Shown: positions 39,582 to 52,329, counted from the first letter of the stretch. The stretch is 64,000 nt of DNA from Centropus unirufus (GCA_013397695.1 VYZI01000146.1:548142-612141); one strand, 5' to 3'. Notes: generated by a model not told the origin, from the sequence alone. Numbers and translations are program-made.

Positions 39582-40885
39582 GTACAGTAATGATTTCCTA
39601 TAAAGGACAATTTGTAAAATTGCTGTTGAGTCATATGTTAAATAGAAAATGAAAAATGAAAAGGGGGGAAGGGGAAGATATTATCTTCTGCAATGTAAAA
39701 TATGATGATCTGTAAGTAAACCTCTGGCATTAGGCTGCACTGTTTCTCCATGTGAACAAAAATATTTTTTATGCCTACTACTTGTAAGTAAAGGTAGCCT
39801 TTGTAGATAAAACTTTTATGGTTTTTCCTGCTCCTCTTTATTTGGTATCAGATCATTCTCACTAGCTTCAACAGGGACACATTAAGCTCTTCAGCTGTAA
39901 AAAAGCCAAATTGCTACAGGAAAAGCAGGACTGTTATTGCCTAGATGCATCTGTGGGTATCTAAGTATCTTTCTCTCAGCTAGTCCATGGTTCCTGTCTC
40001 TCATGTAGTTATAAAAACATTTTTAATGCAAATACAGAGAGACCATTATGCAGGTTCTAGCCTCTAACAGATGCCTTTCCAGCATACAGGCAAGGGGCAT
40101 GGCTGCTAAATTAAATGCATGGAGATAAAGAGTTGTTACAGGTGAGAGGCAGACTTTTATATTTGAAAGTGATTGTATGGACATAGCTGCAAATTCTTTG
40201 TGGTGGTTTATAATTGAGTAGGTATCATGTAGGAAAAATAATTTGAAAATTCCAGCATTGGAATTGTTGGATTTCCTTGTAAATGAAACTGTGCTTATGA
40301 CCTCTCAGCATGTGGAATTTACATATAACTCAGCTTCATAAAGTCATCGCATCTTAAAGGACTTCTGTTTGGTTTTAAAATTTTAAAATGATTATGACAA
40401 GTAGATTACAATTCCTATTGTATGTTAACTCTAGTTATCTTAGTTATATGTCAGAGAAACTATACCAGGAACTATATTTTAAGAATTTTTCCAACTCTAG
40501 GAAAAAAGTTATGTTAATTATTCATTAAGTTTGCAACTAGATATGAGGGGAAAAGATGCTGTTACCATGAGTTTAACAGGTCCACTTATTCTGGAGAATG
40601 ATACAAGTCTTGCATAACATCAGTATCTCACTTCTATGGCCTGTGAGCCCTACACCCACCGAAAAACCCTTTCAAACCATCTGTAAATGGATTTCTTGTT
40701 TATAACAAAGTGATTACTGTGTCTTTTTCACCACGCCCATGTTCCTATATGATATTACAGTAAATCAGATATGAACAGCAGATGAGGTAAAATAAAAATA
40801 TATCAAAAATTTAAATGTCAACTTAGATAAAATAGCTTTTTAAAAAAACCTATTTGTGCTGACTTTCATTTCTACTTTTGTATAG
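39582..40885 (+). other. AMPH intron 5; no gene seen
   Basis: The intron is 1.3 kb and AT-rich, with a small TTTTAAAA self-complementary run near 40373-40388. It ends in TGTATAG. No other feature is seen. Confidence 0.8.
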
Positions 40886-40993
40886 ACTCGCATTGCAAAA
40901 CGAAGCAGAAAGCTGGTGGACTACGACAGTGCAAGGCATCATCTAGAAGCTCTGCAGAGCTCAAAAAGAAAAGATGAAGGCAGAATTTCCAAG
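40886..40993 (+). CDS. AMPH: AMPH exon 6 (BAR domain tip, basic)
   Basis: This 108-nt exon encodes 36 residues, from TRIAKRSRKLVDYDSARHH to KDEGRISK, about residues 133-168. It is the most basic exon of the BAR domain. The Arg and Lys cluster near the helix 2-3 turn is known in the family to contact acidic phospholipid headgroups. Phase is 0 on both sides and the donor is AAG|GTAGCA. In the paralogue BIN1 a neuronal insert exon falls in this general region, but I saw no candidate for one here. Confidence 0.97.
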
Positions 40994-41376
40994 GTAGCAC
41001 ACTTGGAAGAATGCTGGAAGAAGACTTCAGGAGCTTGAGTGGCATTTGTTTCTATGCTGAGACTGAGTACAATGCTTCTCTTCCTTTTCCTTTCTCAGAA
41101 CTGGAACTAGCAGCATCCCTAAGCATAAATGCATATTGGGTGTTCTGTTGGGTGAGAAGGGCTCTTCCAGGAGTGACTTCCATTGGAGCTCTAACTTTCT
41201 CTCTTGATAAGAATTGGGGGACAGCAATTTCTGTGCTGGCCTCTGTGATGTGAAACTGTTTCACATCATGTGTTAAAATTTTAAAAGAACCACAAAAAAA
41301 TCCCCCAAAACCTATTTTACTGGGTTTTGCTATGCCATAGTGACTGCAGAAGTCACCCTATTTCATTTTGTTTTAG
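40994..41376 (+). other. AMPH intron 6; no gene seen
   Basis: This 383-base intron is the shortest in the window. It ends in TTTTGTTTTAG. An 80-codon open frame inside it has no recognisable content. Confidence 0.85.
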
Positions 41377-41462
41377 GCAGAAGAAGAGTTTCAAAAAGCA
41401 CAGAAAGTATTTGAAGAATTTAATACAGATTTACAAGAAGAGTTGCCATCTCTGTGGTCACG
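41377..41462 (+). CDS. AMPH: AMPH exon 7 (BAR domain)
   Basis: This 86-nt exon encodes AEEEFQKAQKVFEEFN through LPSLWS and the first two bases of an Arg codon, about residues 169-197. It is the first half of BAR helix 3. The acceptor is TTTTAG, the donor is TCACG|GTAAGC, and the exit phase is 2. It matches amphiphysin closely, with T instead of V in the FNTDL segment. Confidence 0.97.
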
Positions 41463-43308
41463 GTAAGCCTAAACAGATAGCGTCTGGAAGGTCTGGAGGG
41501 GGTCTAAGGAAGGGGAACCAGGGGATTTTATCAAGCTGATAGAAAATGGTTTGATGACTCCTTGAAGATCCTATCCATGAACTTGTTTTGAAACAATAAA
41601 AGGGAAAATGCCTGAAAATTATTCAAATGTTTACTTATTATGAGTGTATTTATGCTTATTTCTTTCAGTATATCTTCACTCTTAAGATTCTTTGGCATGC
41701 ATTCATTCTGAGGGGCAAAAAGGTCACCATTTTTATGGATAAAGAACTGTGGCAGAGCACAGAACAGCAGGTTGTGACTATGACCCACTGCTTCCGTTAC
41801 CTATCTCAGCACCCTTCAGGATGGACACCTCATCCTTTCAAGGAAAAAAAATATGTCACTTATTAAAAAAAGGATCAAATGTTTCCACTGTAAAAAGTAC
41901 ATACAGAGGAGGCAAATGCTTTTCTAGATTTGCAGGGGGTCCATTTATGTGTCACGTTTCTGTAAAAATTATCAAAATGAAGAACCTTACAAATGTATAG
42001 AGATTTTATGGCAGTCGTTGTTTCCAAGTTCTGACAAAATACTACATTTGATAGCACAGATCATTCAGTTGGGATGCATAATCGTAGATAGTGTTTATAC
42101 AGAAAATAAAAAAAAATGAATGGAAGAAAGCAGTAGAAGAATAAGCATGTCATTAGGAAGCTATATACTTCAACAAATGACAATCTGGAGTGGAAGGGTG
42201 TTGTTAGTGATGGAAATATGTTTTCTTTTCTCTGCCTTCTAAATTAATTCACGTTAAATTCCAGATCAGTAGAGGGTTTTCCTGCTGTGTTTCTGCCTAT
42301 TTCAGTTGAAAATCTTTTTAGCACTTCAAGATATTTCTTTTATGGACTTACAAAGCTGTATTTGAATGATTTAGAGTAAGGGCTCTTTTATTTCAATATA
42401 TGTGTTACCCACTAACTATTCTCAAGGAAAGGTAGAATTTAATTTGAGCAATGGACATAATTTAGGAAGCAATTTCTTTCAGAATCCTTTTTTTTTTAGT
42501 GTGGACAAGTCTTCAGGAAGAAAATAATCCATTTAGTTGACTTTTTGCAGGCTTATTCTTATGCCAAAGATGTTTTCTGTTGATAAAAATTAGGAGAACA
42601 TGAAAGTTTTAAATAGGGGAAAAAACAAATTCAAAATCTAAGGAAAGGCATTCTACTTTCAAAGTGCACAAGAGGTATATAAACTTTCACTCCAAACAAG
42701 TGGATTTTTTACTTCATGTGCAAAAATATGTAGTCTATGTTAGAAGTTATTTTTTCTTACCTACATATATATGTATTTCAGGGCTGATTTTCTTTCTTTA
42801 TGGAGTGCTGAGGGTGGAACACCTACCCCCAGGCCATACTGAGATGTATACCTTAAAGCTCCCTCCAAATACACTTGCGTCACCTAGATGCTACGATAGC
42901 ATCTAGGACTCGGGTGCTAGCAGTGCTGGAGTGGTACCTCTCCTTTCAATCAGTGGTGTCCTGCTATCCAGTTGGAGTACCTTGCTTTCCATGTGTTTGT
43001 GCTGCACCCATAGCAATCCTTTTCCAATCCTCCCCTTCTCTAAAATAAGCCAAAACTGCTCGCTATGGAGTAGCCTCAACTTGGTTCACTCTATGTGGTA
43101 AGAAATATGATGATTCTTAACACAAGCAGAAATAATCATGAACGAACTTGTCTGACATTTTTGCATTCGATGCAATTATTTACTTTGCTGAGGATAGTGG
43201 TCAATAATGTTGCTTGTAATCTGGAAAAAAAATAATTCATTTGCCTTTGTGGCCCTTTAACCCCTGTCTTTTATTCTCTTTTTCCTTTCTATGTACCATC
43301 CTTCATAG
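41463..43308 (+). other. AMPH intron 7; no gene seen
   Basis: The intron is 1.8 kb. Its notable structure is the perfect hairpin at 42883-42907. It ends in CTTCATAG. Confidence 0.8.
42883..42907. repeat. Perfect hairpin, 11-bp stem and 3-base loop
   Basis: CCTAGATGCTA (42883-42893) and TAGCATCTAGG (42897-42907) are exact reverse complements around the loop CGA. It sits in intron 7 on the sense strand. The stem is too short for a typical microRNA precursor, and nothing else pairs beyond it. Confidence 0.75.
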
Positions 43309-43384
43309 ACGAGTTGGCTTCTATGTGAACACCTTCAAAAATGTATCCAGCCTCGAAGCTAAGTTTCACAAGGAAATAGCTTTA
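43309..43384 (+). CDS. AMPH: AMPH exon 8 (BAR domain)
   Basis: This 76-nt exon completes the split Arg codon and encodes 25 residues, RVGFYVNTFKNVSSLE to FHKEIAL, about residues 198-222. It continues BAR helix 3. The donor is TTA|GTGAGT, phase 0. Leu at its last codon replaces the Val found in mammals, so the junction reads EIALLCHKL. Confidence 0.97.
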
Positions 43385-44288
43385 GTGAGTAAAAAATTAA
43401 TATGTCATGTATAGTGGATCATGTGATGTGTATAACGGCAAGAGAATGTGCTGTGATGCAGCAGTAAAAATCTAGCAGAGGCACACACAGGAATTTTCCT
43501 AGATCCAGATTTGTGGTACAACCTTTGTGTTCATTTCTACTAGCCGTTTTTGTACTTTCCTTAAGGAAAGGGCAGCCCATAGAGTTTTAGATTTAGTGCA
43601 TTATCAATTGGAGCACTAAATTAATTTTCTATTTTAAAAACTTCTCCATTCTTTTTAGCATCCTGTTGCCTTCAGTATTTTTGACATGTCCAGTCATTAA
43701 GCATCTCATTGCTTTAATCAGCCCAAGAAAAACTTTTCAAGCATTCCATACAAGATTGCTGTATGCATTGTCAGCAAGGCAGTATTTTATCTGTGACCGC
43801 TAGGCAAATCAAGCAGTTTCAGTGAGGATCTTCTGAAGGTACCTTGCTAAGTGGTAGTGTACAATCTATAGTAATTACTAAAAAGAACCAAAATTGTTAG
43901 GAAAACTCATGGGACTGAAGTCCCATGTAAACTGGGATTAGGTTTTTGAGAGGAAAACATCAATGTTCTCAGTTACCCAAGTCACTTTAAGCTACCTCCT
44001 TCTTCAGAGATCCAGCAGCAGTCACACTTAAAAACATGCTCTCTGAAAACCAGCTTATGTATTTTAAGAATTGCTGTTATCTTTGATACTACGGATTTTG
44101 ATAGGTTTCCTTTTTAGGCTTTTGACATACGTGACATTGAGTATTCTTGGAAAGATTTTTATGCTATTTTAAAGGTATCAATTTACATGTTATCAGATTT
44201 TCAGTTATCAGACCAGATTTATTACCTATGTTTTCAGTCATGACTATGGTGTTTCATATACACTCAGGCAAGCGTTTTGTTTTCTCAG
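43385..44288 (+). other. AMPH intron 8; no gene seen
   Basis: The intron is 0.9 kb. It contains a short perfect hairpin, CATGGGAC-TGAA-GTCCCATG, at 43908-43927. It ends in TTTTCTCAG. Confidence 0.8.
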
Positions 44289-44371
44289 CTATGTCACAAG
44301 CTATATGAAGTGATGACAAAGCTGGGGGATCAGCATGCAGACAAGGCCTTCACCATTCAAGGGGCACCAAG
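44289..44371 (+). CDS. AMPH: AMPH exon 9 (end of BAR domain)
   Basis: This 83-nt exon encodes LCHKLYEVMTKLGDQHADKA through FTIQGAP and two bases of the next codon, about residues 223-250. It closes BAR helix 3. The donor is AAG|GTGAGT, phase 2. In the default splice the last codon becomes Ser with the T of the exon at 47064. Insertion of the candidate 9-nt microexon at 46172 would instead make it Arg. Confidence 0.97.
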
Positions 44372-47063
44372 GTGAGTTTATTGCCTTTTTAAATGAATTG
44401 CATTGCAGTAGGTGTTAGAGGTTTCAGCACATGTAGCAATCACCTACACCATTTTTTGTGATTGCTGTGCAACACGGTCACTCTGTTCATTTAGAATGGT
44501 AAATGAGTGTACCTCAGGCGAAGTTCTTCTGAGCATGAGTAAAGGTGCAAAACGTTCTTCACCACCCACTTATTTTTTTTTATTTCAAGAACAAAAACAA
44601 GTACAAATTCTCAGCTGTTGCAGTTTAGCCTGGGTCATTGCAGACTGTTAGAGTAATTTGCATCAAGTACATAGCTTACTTATTCTTAGAGGTTTCGTTA
44701 TGGCAATGTTGCTGACTCTAATTTTCTTTTTAAAAAACTTGAAATATTTAATGAATTATTAATAATTTAATGAAACATTAATAATTATTAATATTAATAT
44801 GTGGTTTTAGCTCCTAAAGGCATATGATTATATGAGAATCCTAACATTTGTAAGTCAGCTTTTATCTATTCTGCTTGTGGAGAAAAGTCAAGAAATGTGA
44901 TCTGAGAGTGCATCATAAAAGCTGAAAATATAAAGAAAAGAGAATGTGACAAAAAAAAATCTTTTTAGTGGCTTTCAAGGGAAATTTTGTCTTAAAATAA
45001 AAACAAAGGCAAAATTATGGTCCTTTCTTAAGGTAAATTTTTCTGATTGCAGTATTTCTGATTTTTTGCTTGCAACAGATATAGCCTTTCTGACAATTTG
45101 ATATCTCAGTACTGTAATAGTAATAGGGAGAAGTGGCTGATATAATAAAATAGTGACACTTATGAAAGTACAGTGATATGTAGAGTGACACTTAAGGCCT
45201 AAATTTCCAGCCAATCCTAGCTCATCAGAAACAATCAGGATAATGCTATAGCTACTGCTATTTTGCCCCCAAGCCGGGCTCAGTTTTGCAACAATTATGA
45301 TTTGCCAAACAACTTATCATCTGCCTCAAATATATGGCTGATATTTCTGTCTTTGTTTTGATCTCACTTTGGAAGAACAAAGAATGCAATATTGAACCTC
45401 CTGACCTAATGCAAAATTCCGAACTACTTTATTAAGAAGGCATCCAACATTTTTTGTTTGGATTAGTTCAGTGTTAAACCACACTCAAGTATACTTAGAC
45501 ACTCTCTGAGGAATTGTTAGCTCGTGCATCACCACTTCCAGCCCCTTTAGGATGGATTCATGAGCTGGACTATGTTTCCATAAAGGATTTATAGAATATT
45601 TTATAGTATGAAATATAATTTAGTTTGGAAAAACTTCAAGCATTTTTTGTAATAAACAGATATTTTGTACATCTATGTCTCTGAGACCATGTCCAGTATG
45701 CACATGCTCACTCACACTGCATTACTCATGTCATCAATGAAAGAAAAAAATAATAATTATTGCTGCAAATGGGTAGACATAGTTTAATGTGGTCTGATCT
45801 TCTTAACTCATTTTAAATATGCCTTTTTAAAAAATACATCATTTTTTAGTTACCATGTTACTTTATTTTGCTTTACTGTTCAGGGAGATCCTTGTGTGAC
45901 AATCTGGATAGATTTTTACTTTCATTATTAGTTAAGATACTATAAAGAACGATTTTGGGGTTGGTCTTCAGAAGATAAAACAGCTTTCCTATTTAGATGC
46001 ACGCAAAGTAGGCACGAGACAAGTACAGTATCTAATCTTTCCTTTAAAGAGCTGTATAAAAAGAAAAATCTTAAAAACTTGTATGCTACTGAATATACTG
46101 AAGGCAAATATGGTACCTGGGAAAGAAATTTCTTAATAACTTATTTTTTCCTTTTTTTAATATTTCCACAGAAAGAGGTGGTGAGTGTGAGCTAAGTCCG
46201 TTCTTTGCTAAGAACATTTTTTTCTTGTGTTAGCATATAGGAACATGTTTACGGTGTGGTCTTCTCAATCAGGTAGCGCTTCTGCTCTCCCTGGAGATGT
46301 GTAGGAGTTGCTCTTCTCTTAATGAATACTGTGGTTGTTGAGTGCTGTAGTTTAGAGCCTCCCCAAGTTGTAAGCTTTCAGCATTCCTAGGTAGCTGAAT
46401 ATGTCTCAGTGTTTTCACTGGGTGCTTCCACCGGAAGGGCAGATTCTTTCTCAGGACTTCATCAGATCTTTTCTTAGTATCATCAAAGCTCTGTTGAAGT
46501 CACTTGACTACTGCTTGTTTATAGTCGTGGTGAGTTGCCCCCCTAAATAGTGATATTTTTATAATAATCTTGGTTGTGTTTTATTTTATTGAAACCTTTC
46601 TGAAGGAGCTGAGCTTATACAATAATTTGCTTTATTTGCTTTTATGCCTTCCTCTGAGGTTTTTATCTTTAGACCCTTTAGTTCTGAGAACTGTGTGAAA
46701 TGGAGACAATTCCATCTCACATTTTATAATAGTTACAAACTTATATATGAGCCTTTATTTCAAATTACAGACTCTGAAAAAAATGTGGGTACTCTGTTTC
46801 CCTCAAGCTATCGTGATTAGGTAAACTGATGTCCCAAAAACCAAGAATCCTCAAAATTAAAACTTCCTTTGATATTGCAGATCCCTGAATTTTAATTGAA
46901 TTTAAATGCATTTTTAGTCATTATATAATGGCTGTTTGTCTCCACGGTGTACTGTCTTTTGTAGTCATTACATCAGGGAAGCAGTTCAACTACTGCATGA
47001 AATGAACAAGATAATCACTCAGCATGCTATGTATGTCCTCACAACGGCTTTTCTTCTGTCTAG
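44372..47063 (+). other. AMPH intron 9; holds one microexon candidate
   Basis: The intron is 2.7 kb and AT-rich, with ATTAAT simple sequence near 44748-44802. Apart from the candidate microexon at 46172-46180 it holds nothing I can support. It ends in TTCTTCTGTCTAG. Confidence 0.75.
46172..46180 (+). other. AMPH: Candidate 9-nt microexon after the BAR domain
   Basis: A strong T-rich tract and TTTCCACAG precede AAAGAGGTG, which is followed by an excellent donor, GTGAGT. Spliced between exon 9 (ending AG) and the exon at 47064 (starting T), it keeps frame and changes Ser to Arg-Lys-Arg-Cys before DSGPLR. The paralogue BIN1 has an optional, strongly basic phosphoinositide-binding exon at the equivalent place after its BAR domain. 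No UGC element typical of SRRM4-regulated microexons is seen in the last 50 bases of the intron. It is unproven. Confidence 0.3.
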
Positions 47064-47202
47064 TGATTCAGGTCCACTCCGCATTGCAAAAACACCATCA
47101 CCACCAGAGGAGGTCTCTCCCCTGCCTAGTCCTACTGCTAGTCCCAATCATATGCTAGCACCAGCATCTCCAGCACCGGCCCGCCCGAAGTCACCCACAC
47201 AG
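47064..47202 (+). CDS. AMPH: AMPH exon 10 (Ser/Pro-rich linker)
   Basis: This 139-nt exon completes a Ser codon and encodes 46 residues from DSGPLRIAKTPSPP to RPKSPTQ, about residues 251-296. The segment is rich in Pro, Ala and Ser-Pro pairs. Ser-Pro sites in this part of amphiphysin are known substrates of CDK5 and related proline-directed kinases, whose phosphorylation lowers membrane binding. Calcineurin reverses this on stimulation. The acceptor is GTCTAG, the donor CAG|GTAAGC, and exit phase 0. The frame is open upstream of the acceptor, but the homology starts at the splice site. Confidence 0.96.
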
Positions 47203-48658
47203 GTAAGCAGACACCTGGCAGGAGAAACTGGGCTGTTGTGCAATAAAAGATTACTGACATGATCCACGTGGTGAATTTTTCACCTAGGCTGTGACTGAGG
47301 AATGATAGGGGGACACTGGCTCTGCCGCAGTCCGTTCTGTTCATTGTTTGTTCATCCCTGGATCACTAGCAGGGTTGGAAAGCGTTAAGCAAAATACTTC
47401 TTTAAAAGGTGCACAGTCTCTAAGGTCCCGTGTTGCAACAGTATTAGTTTGAAAAACCTCCTTCTGAATATCCTCATGTATTTCAGTACATTCTCTATTT
47501 TATATTCACTACATTATGCATGTTCTTCATTCATCTTCAAATTTATGTTTACCCTAGAGAGAAATTAGCCAGTGCGTACTACTGTTCTGGCCAAGCTCTT
47601 AACCAGTAAATAATAAAGCTAGCTTAAATACTGCTGTGATTGCTACTGATAATTAAAGGGTTACTTGTTGGTGTTAACACTGGATTGAGAAATTTGACAC
47701 TATTGGAGTCCCTGCAGTCATTTCTGTTCTTACCAGTGCTGGTGAAATAAAACTCAGTTTCGTGCATTAGTTCCATCTGTAGCTTGAGTTGCATGCGATA
47801 TGTGAACATATCAAAGATTTGTGTTGATGGTACTGATATTTTCAGAAATAGGATGGCTTCTGTGCTGATTACTATTTCTGTGGTGGAAGCACATCAGAAG
47901 AAATTTAATTTTGCGTTTAGTTACATGTGAGCAGTCATTTTCTCTGCTCTCCCAAAACGCAACACCTTCTTGTCTGAATATTCATCTGGCAGGATTCAGT
48001 TTAGTCTTACTGATGCCAATAGTGTTATGTCACTATTCTTCCTGAGGATTTTTTGTGGATTTCTTATTCTTGCTATTTTGGCAGACACTAAATTATCCAA
48101 TAGTATTGAGTATTATTCCAAGCAATTAGTTTCTCGTTGTGATGTGAATCGCTGGGGAGCAGGGGGAATTAGTAACCTAGGCATCTTTGAGGTATTGTGG
48201 TTCCCAGAGATGATATGGTCTTAGCAGTAAGTAGGCTTTAAAGGTAGCGACAGGTAGGCAAGGACTAAGCTCTAAAGCTAAACAGGAATGAATTTAAGAA
48301 GCCAAAAAGCTGCAGAGGCTTGGCTCTGTGCAGCATTGCCCTTCCAGCTCTGGGCTGCATAGGAGTGGAATTGTCTTGCACTGTGTGCCTATCGCAGTTG
48401 AAAGAAATCAACCCAGACATGCTTTCATATGAAATCTTAAACCTTGAGCTGGAATGAGTGTGAAACATTGATTTTCCTACAATGTTTATTTCAAGGGATT
48501 TAGTGGTGAACAGCCAAATAGTTCCTTCCAACCCATAGCTCAGGCCCACATATAAGGTGAAGCAGCAGAATTAAATCCTCACACAGATTGTTTAGGCCTA
48601 TCTAAAGCTCTTTCTTTTACCCCTGAACTAGCCTGTGATTTTTTTTCTGTCTTCCTAG
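47203..48658 (+). other. AMPH intron 10; no gene seen
   Basis: The intron is 1.5 kb and ends in a pyrimidine tract and CTTCCTAG. A stretch TAGTTCCTTCCAACCCATAG (48518-48537) loosely resembles a CR1 3' end but is too short to call. Confidence 0.75.
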
Positions 48659-48787
48659 CTGAGAAAAGGTCCTCCAGTCCCACCGCTGCCTAAGCTCACA
48701 CCCACAAAGGAGTTGCAACAAGAGAACATCATTAACTTCTTTGACGACAACTTTGTCCCAGAAATCAATGTGACAACCCCATCGCAG
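48659..48787 (+). CDS. AMPH: AMPH exon 11 (Pro-rich motif and AP-2 ear-binding motif)
   Basis: This 129-nt exon encodes 43 residues, about 297-339. It opens with LRKGPPVPPLPK, a proline-rich stretch of the type known to bind SH3 domains such as endophilin's and to fold back on amphiphysin's own SH3. It continues with KELQQENIINFFDDNFVPEI. The FFDDNFVP core corresponds to the FxDNF-type motif through which amphiphysin binds the alpha-appendage of AP-2. Phase is 0 on both sides and the donor is CAG|GTAAGC. The motif is fully kept, with D in place of E at one position. Confidence 0.97.
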
Positions 48788-49431
48788 GTAAGCTTTAGAG
48801 GTGGTGTATGGGTCCAACTTGCAGTCACCCTAAATTCTCCAAGATTTTGGCTCTAGGACTGATCTCCATGGGGAGGGAGGAGGAGGGTGCAGGTAGAAAG
48901 CAGAGGTACAATTACCATTTTATATTATCTTGAAGGGGTCGCATATATGATCTTTTATCTTTGTATTGGTCATGCACAATCACTCAAAAGGGTTAGCACT
49001 GCTAACATATTAAAAAACTGAGAGATTTCCTGAGAGGCCTGTCTTAAAAATAGTGAATCATAACCATGTCAGAGATTTAACTAAATCTGGGTTTCATTAA
49101 AAACTGAGAATTCATCTAAGATGCTTTATTTTCCTAACCCTAAGCATCTCAAGTGGCAATTTACAGTGATCCTTGGTTATTTCTGTTTGTTCCACAAAAA
49201 TCATAAGAAGTATTCCTTTTCATTTGAGGGACTTTAATCTGACTATTTTAATCAACTCTTGGCAGGTATAAAAATCTGCTCCAGATAGTTTGATCCTTCA
49301 CTTGATTTTTACCTTCAGAAACATTAATTACACAGCAGATAAATGATCAAAATTAAATTTATCTCATTATTATGAAATTAATACTTTTTTTTTTAATTGC
49401 ATATATCAAACAGAAAAGCCAGAGTTGTGTA

Positions 49432-49459
49432 AAATAAGCCTGTATAAATAAGCCTGTAT
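49432..49459. repeat. Perfect 14-bp tandem duplication
   Basis: Two exact head-to-tail copies of AAATAAGCCTGTAT lie at 49432-49445 and 49446-49459. Confidence 0.8.
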
Positions 49460-52329
49460 AATTTGTATTCAGTTATTCAGCTTTTATGCAGTTATGGTAG
49501 CTGCTTGGTGCTCAATAATGGACTCTTTCTATTATGGTAATTACACTCTGAAATCAGAGCCTGTGTCTGACATGCTGAGGAGAAATACTGAAGCTTATGC
49601 AGAATTTTTATGAATTTTTGTTTTCACAAGAATAGTTTTTGTACTAATTCATTTGACAACACAGTAGAAAGTAGGAATAGCAATAGAAAACAAAATTATT
49701 TTAGTGAATTAGAACATGTGATGTTTTGTTTTCTTGTGGAGGGAATTAAAAAGCATTGCTGTCTGTAGGGATCTGTTTGGAAGAATTATTTATGGTTAAG
49801 TCCCCATGCAATTAACGAATTAATGGAAGCTCACAGTATGCAGCCAATGCTGACCCTCCTGCTGAAGGGAGGTTACAGGTCTGTTGCATCCTTGTACCCT
49901 GACTTCATGGGACTTCTCACTCTGGATCATGAGCCTTGACATTGGTGGTAAGAGTCAGTGTAACCTGAGCTAGATGTGGCCCCCTGCATTACATGTGGTG
50001 TCTGCCTAACCTCCAACTGTCAGGCCAGCCATGGAAGCAGAAATGGAACTGATTTGTTTTTCCATTAAGAGCTGTGACTAGAACAAGGCTTTAAATGAAT
50101 GTCACATTTCCAGAATCTTTACAGCCTTTCTACAAGAGATTGGCATAAAAATGGAATAATATAATATAATAAAGGCGGAGCATGCCTCTGAAAATTGAAG
50201 TCTTTCTCTTGTCTGTCAAGGAAAAAATCTATCTCCCTTCAGCAAGTGATTTATGGCCATTGCTTCTCCACAGACAATGACCTGGGAATGACCTTGGCTA
50301 TTCCCTGGCCACCTTCTCATGAATGATCTGTGCTTCTCCCTCCACAAAAACTACCCCCATCGGTGAGGTATTCTTACTGTCTCCAGTATCTCTGAGTAGG
50401 CACAGGCATACTCAAATAGTGTGATGCAATAGGTTTTATATCCTTCTCTAAGAGAACCAGAACTTACTCCATGAAAACCACAGGAAACATGGACTAATTC
50501 CTCTTCGTGCTTACACCCCTCCTGTACTCCCAGAACCCTTGTTTGCGTAAATGAAGGAACCTATCAAGTCTGCAGAACCTTCTAATAGTGCTGGACTTCC
50601 CAAAGGACCACCACTGGTGTCCTGGGCGCTGTACTCATGCTGTGAAAGATGCTTAAAGACATTTCTGCTTGATTCTGTTCATTATTTTGGACCTAATTCA
50701 ACAAAGCAATTCACAATTCCAGTTTATTCTTTGTCAAGAATGGGTTTAATTCTTACTAAGTAAAAGAAAGATGTGAGAAGATGCGATATCTTGGTGACCA
50801 AATGAAAGGGGTATTTAGAAATTTGTGTTCCTTGCTGTATTTTTTTCTGCACACAGCATTGCTCCATACTGTCCAGTTACTAGCTTGGACATTGTAGGCC
50901 TTTATGATCTATCCCCTCCAGGTACTTGTCTGAGTGTGCCTGTCAGCTCTGAAGTGAACAACCAATATCTGCTATGTGTATTTAAACTCTTGTACAGACT
51001 GTGTGCTAGAGAAGGGCTGGCAGTTCTAGAGGTCCTCACGGGTTTCTCGCACCTTCTTCATCCTCATGCTTACATGGCTCCTTAGAGGTACAGCTTTCTG
51101 CCATAGCTGTCTTCTTCAGCATTTATTCATGCTTCATCATGCTATAGTGGAATTAACACAGGATGACTTGCAGGCCTTCCTGTCACAGCTCTGTCCCTAA
51201 TGCAGGGAGTTTAAGAGATTCCCATTTCTCCTTAATCTCCATTTAACATAATAACTCAGTTACAGTGTATGTTTATTTGGGCCTTTGTTCCTAAAGTTAC
51301 AACAAGCATCCTCTTCCTTTTGGTCTGAGGGTAGCATGTAATCGTAATTTTTGCAGTCAATGATCAGTGCCCTGTCAGTACAGATACCTTAGCTGTCACC
51401 GTGCAGAGCCTTGGACTCCTATTCATTTGGTTCAGCCCTCATAAATAACAACTTCATTCTCAAACCTCACTGACAGGTAATTAACTTTTCCATCTCCGTT
51501 CCTTTCAGATTATATGATAGCTAATGCTGTGTTGTTTCACAGATCACCATACAAGTACTAGTGCCTCAAGGGCATATGTGATTAATGCTAAATACATCAG
51601 ATGAAACTCACGACAGAATGAATGATTTAATGCTGGTTATTGGTGTGGAGGGCTGTTTTAATTTTGATGTTTTAAAGTGTGAGACGGTAACACTAGCTTC
51701 AGTGTGTCATACCAGTAATCTATCACCAGTGGCCAAAAGCAGAGACCAAGGGAAGAAAATAAAACAAGCAACCAAAGGTGTTACTCCTTACACCCCCTTC
51801 TCTTATAGTATCTCAGCCCCAAGCCATTTGCAGCTCATGAGATTCCTCAACATAATTTCTATATATTTAGTAATTCACAAGAGACTGCTGCAAGTTGGTT
51901 CAGCCTTGGTATTATTTTAGTGTGTGTAAATTTTTTGCATTCACACTACCTGATGGCAAGAAGGTCCCCAGCTGAACCTTTGCCACAGGAGCACCACCAC
52001 CTTTCCTTTGTCCCTTATCTGCCCTAGTCAGCTTCACTGCCACCTACCTTCCTGCTTTAGAGGAGTTATGGAATAGCCAAGCCCCTGTGCTTCTCTCATT
52101 GGTGTAGATGCTGCTCATGTCACCCCTGGCACTCCTCTTCCAGACTGAAGAATTCCATATTTCTCGTAATTCTTACTATGGGAGCCTTTTCCATAATGTA
52201 CAGGAGTTATTTTGACCACATCTTAAGGTGACACAGAGAGGTCAGATGTCTTGTGGCATATGGAACCCATTAATTACCCGCATTTGAACATTGTGCCAAA
52301 AGACAAGCCAGCAGGGAAGAAGATCGATA

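Noticed and set aside
48518..48540. Possible third CR1 3' end in intron 10
   Set aside because: Only about 20 bases resemble the CR1 terminus (TTCCTTCCAACCCATAG), the octamer tail is absent, and no CR1 body precedes it.
51585..51920. 111-codon open frame before the CR1 in intron 11
   Set aside because: It has no domain, splice sites or similarity to CR1 ORF2. It is probably chance.
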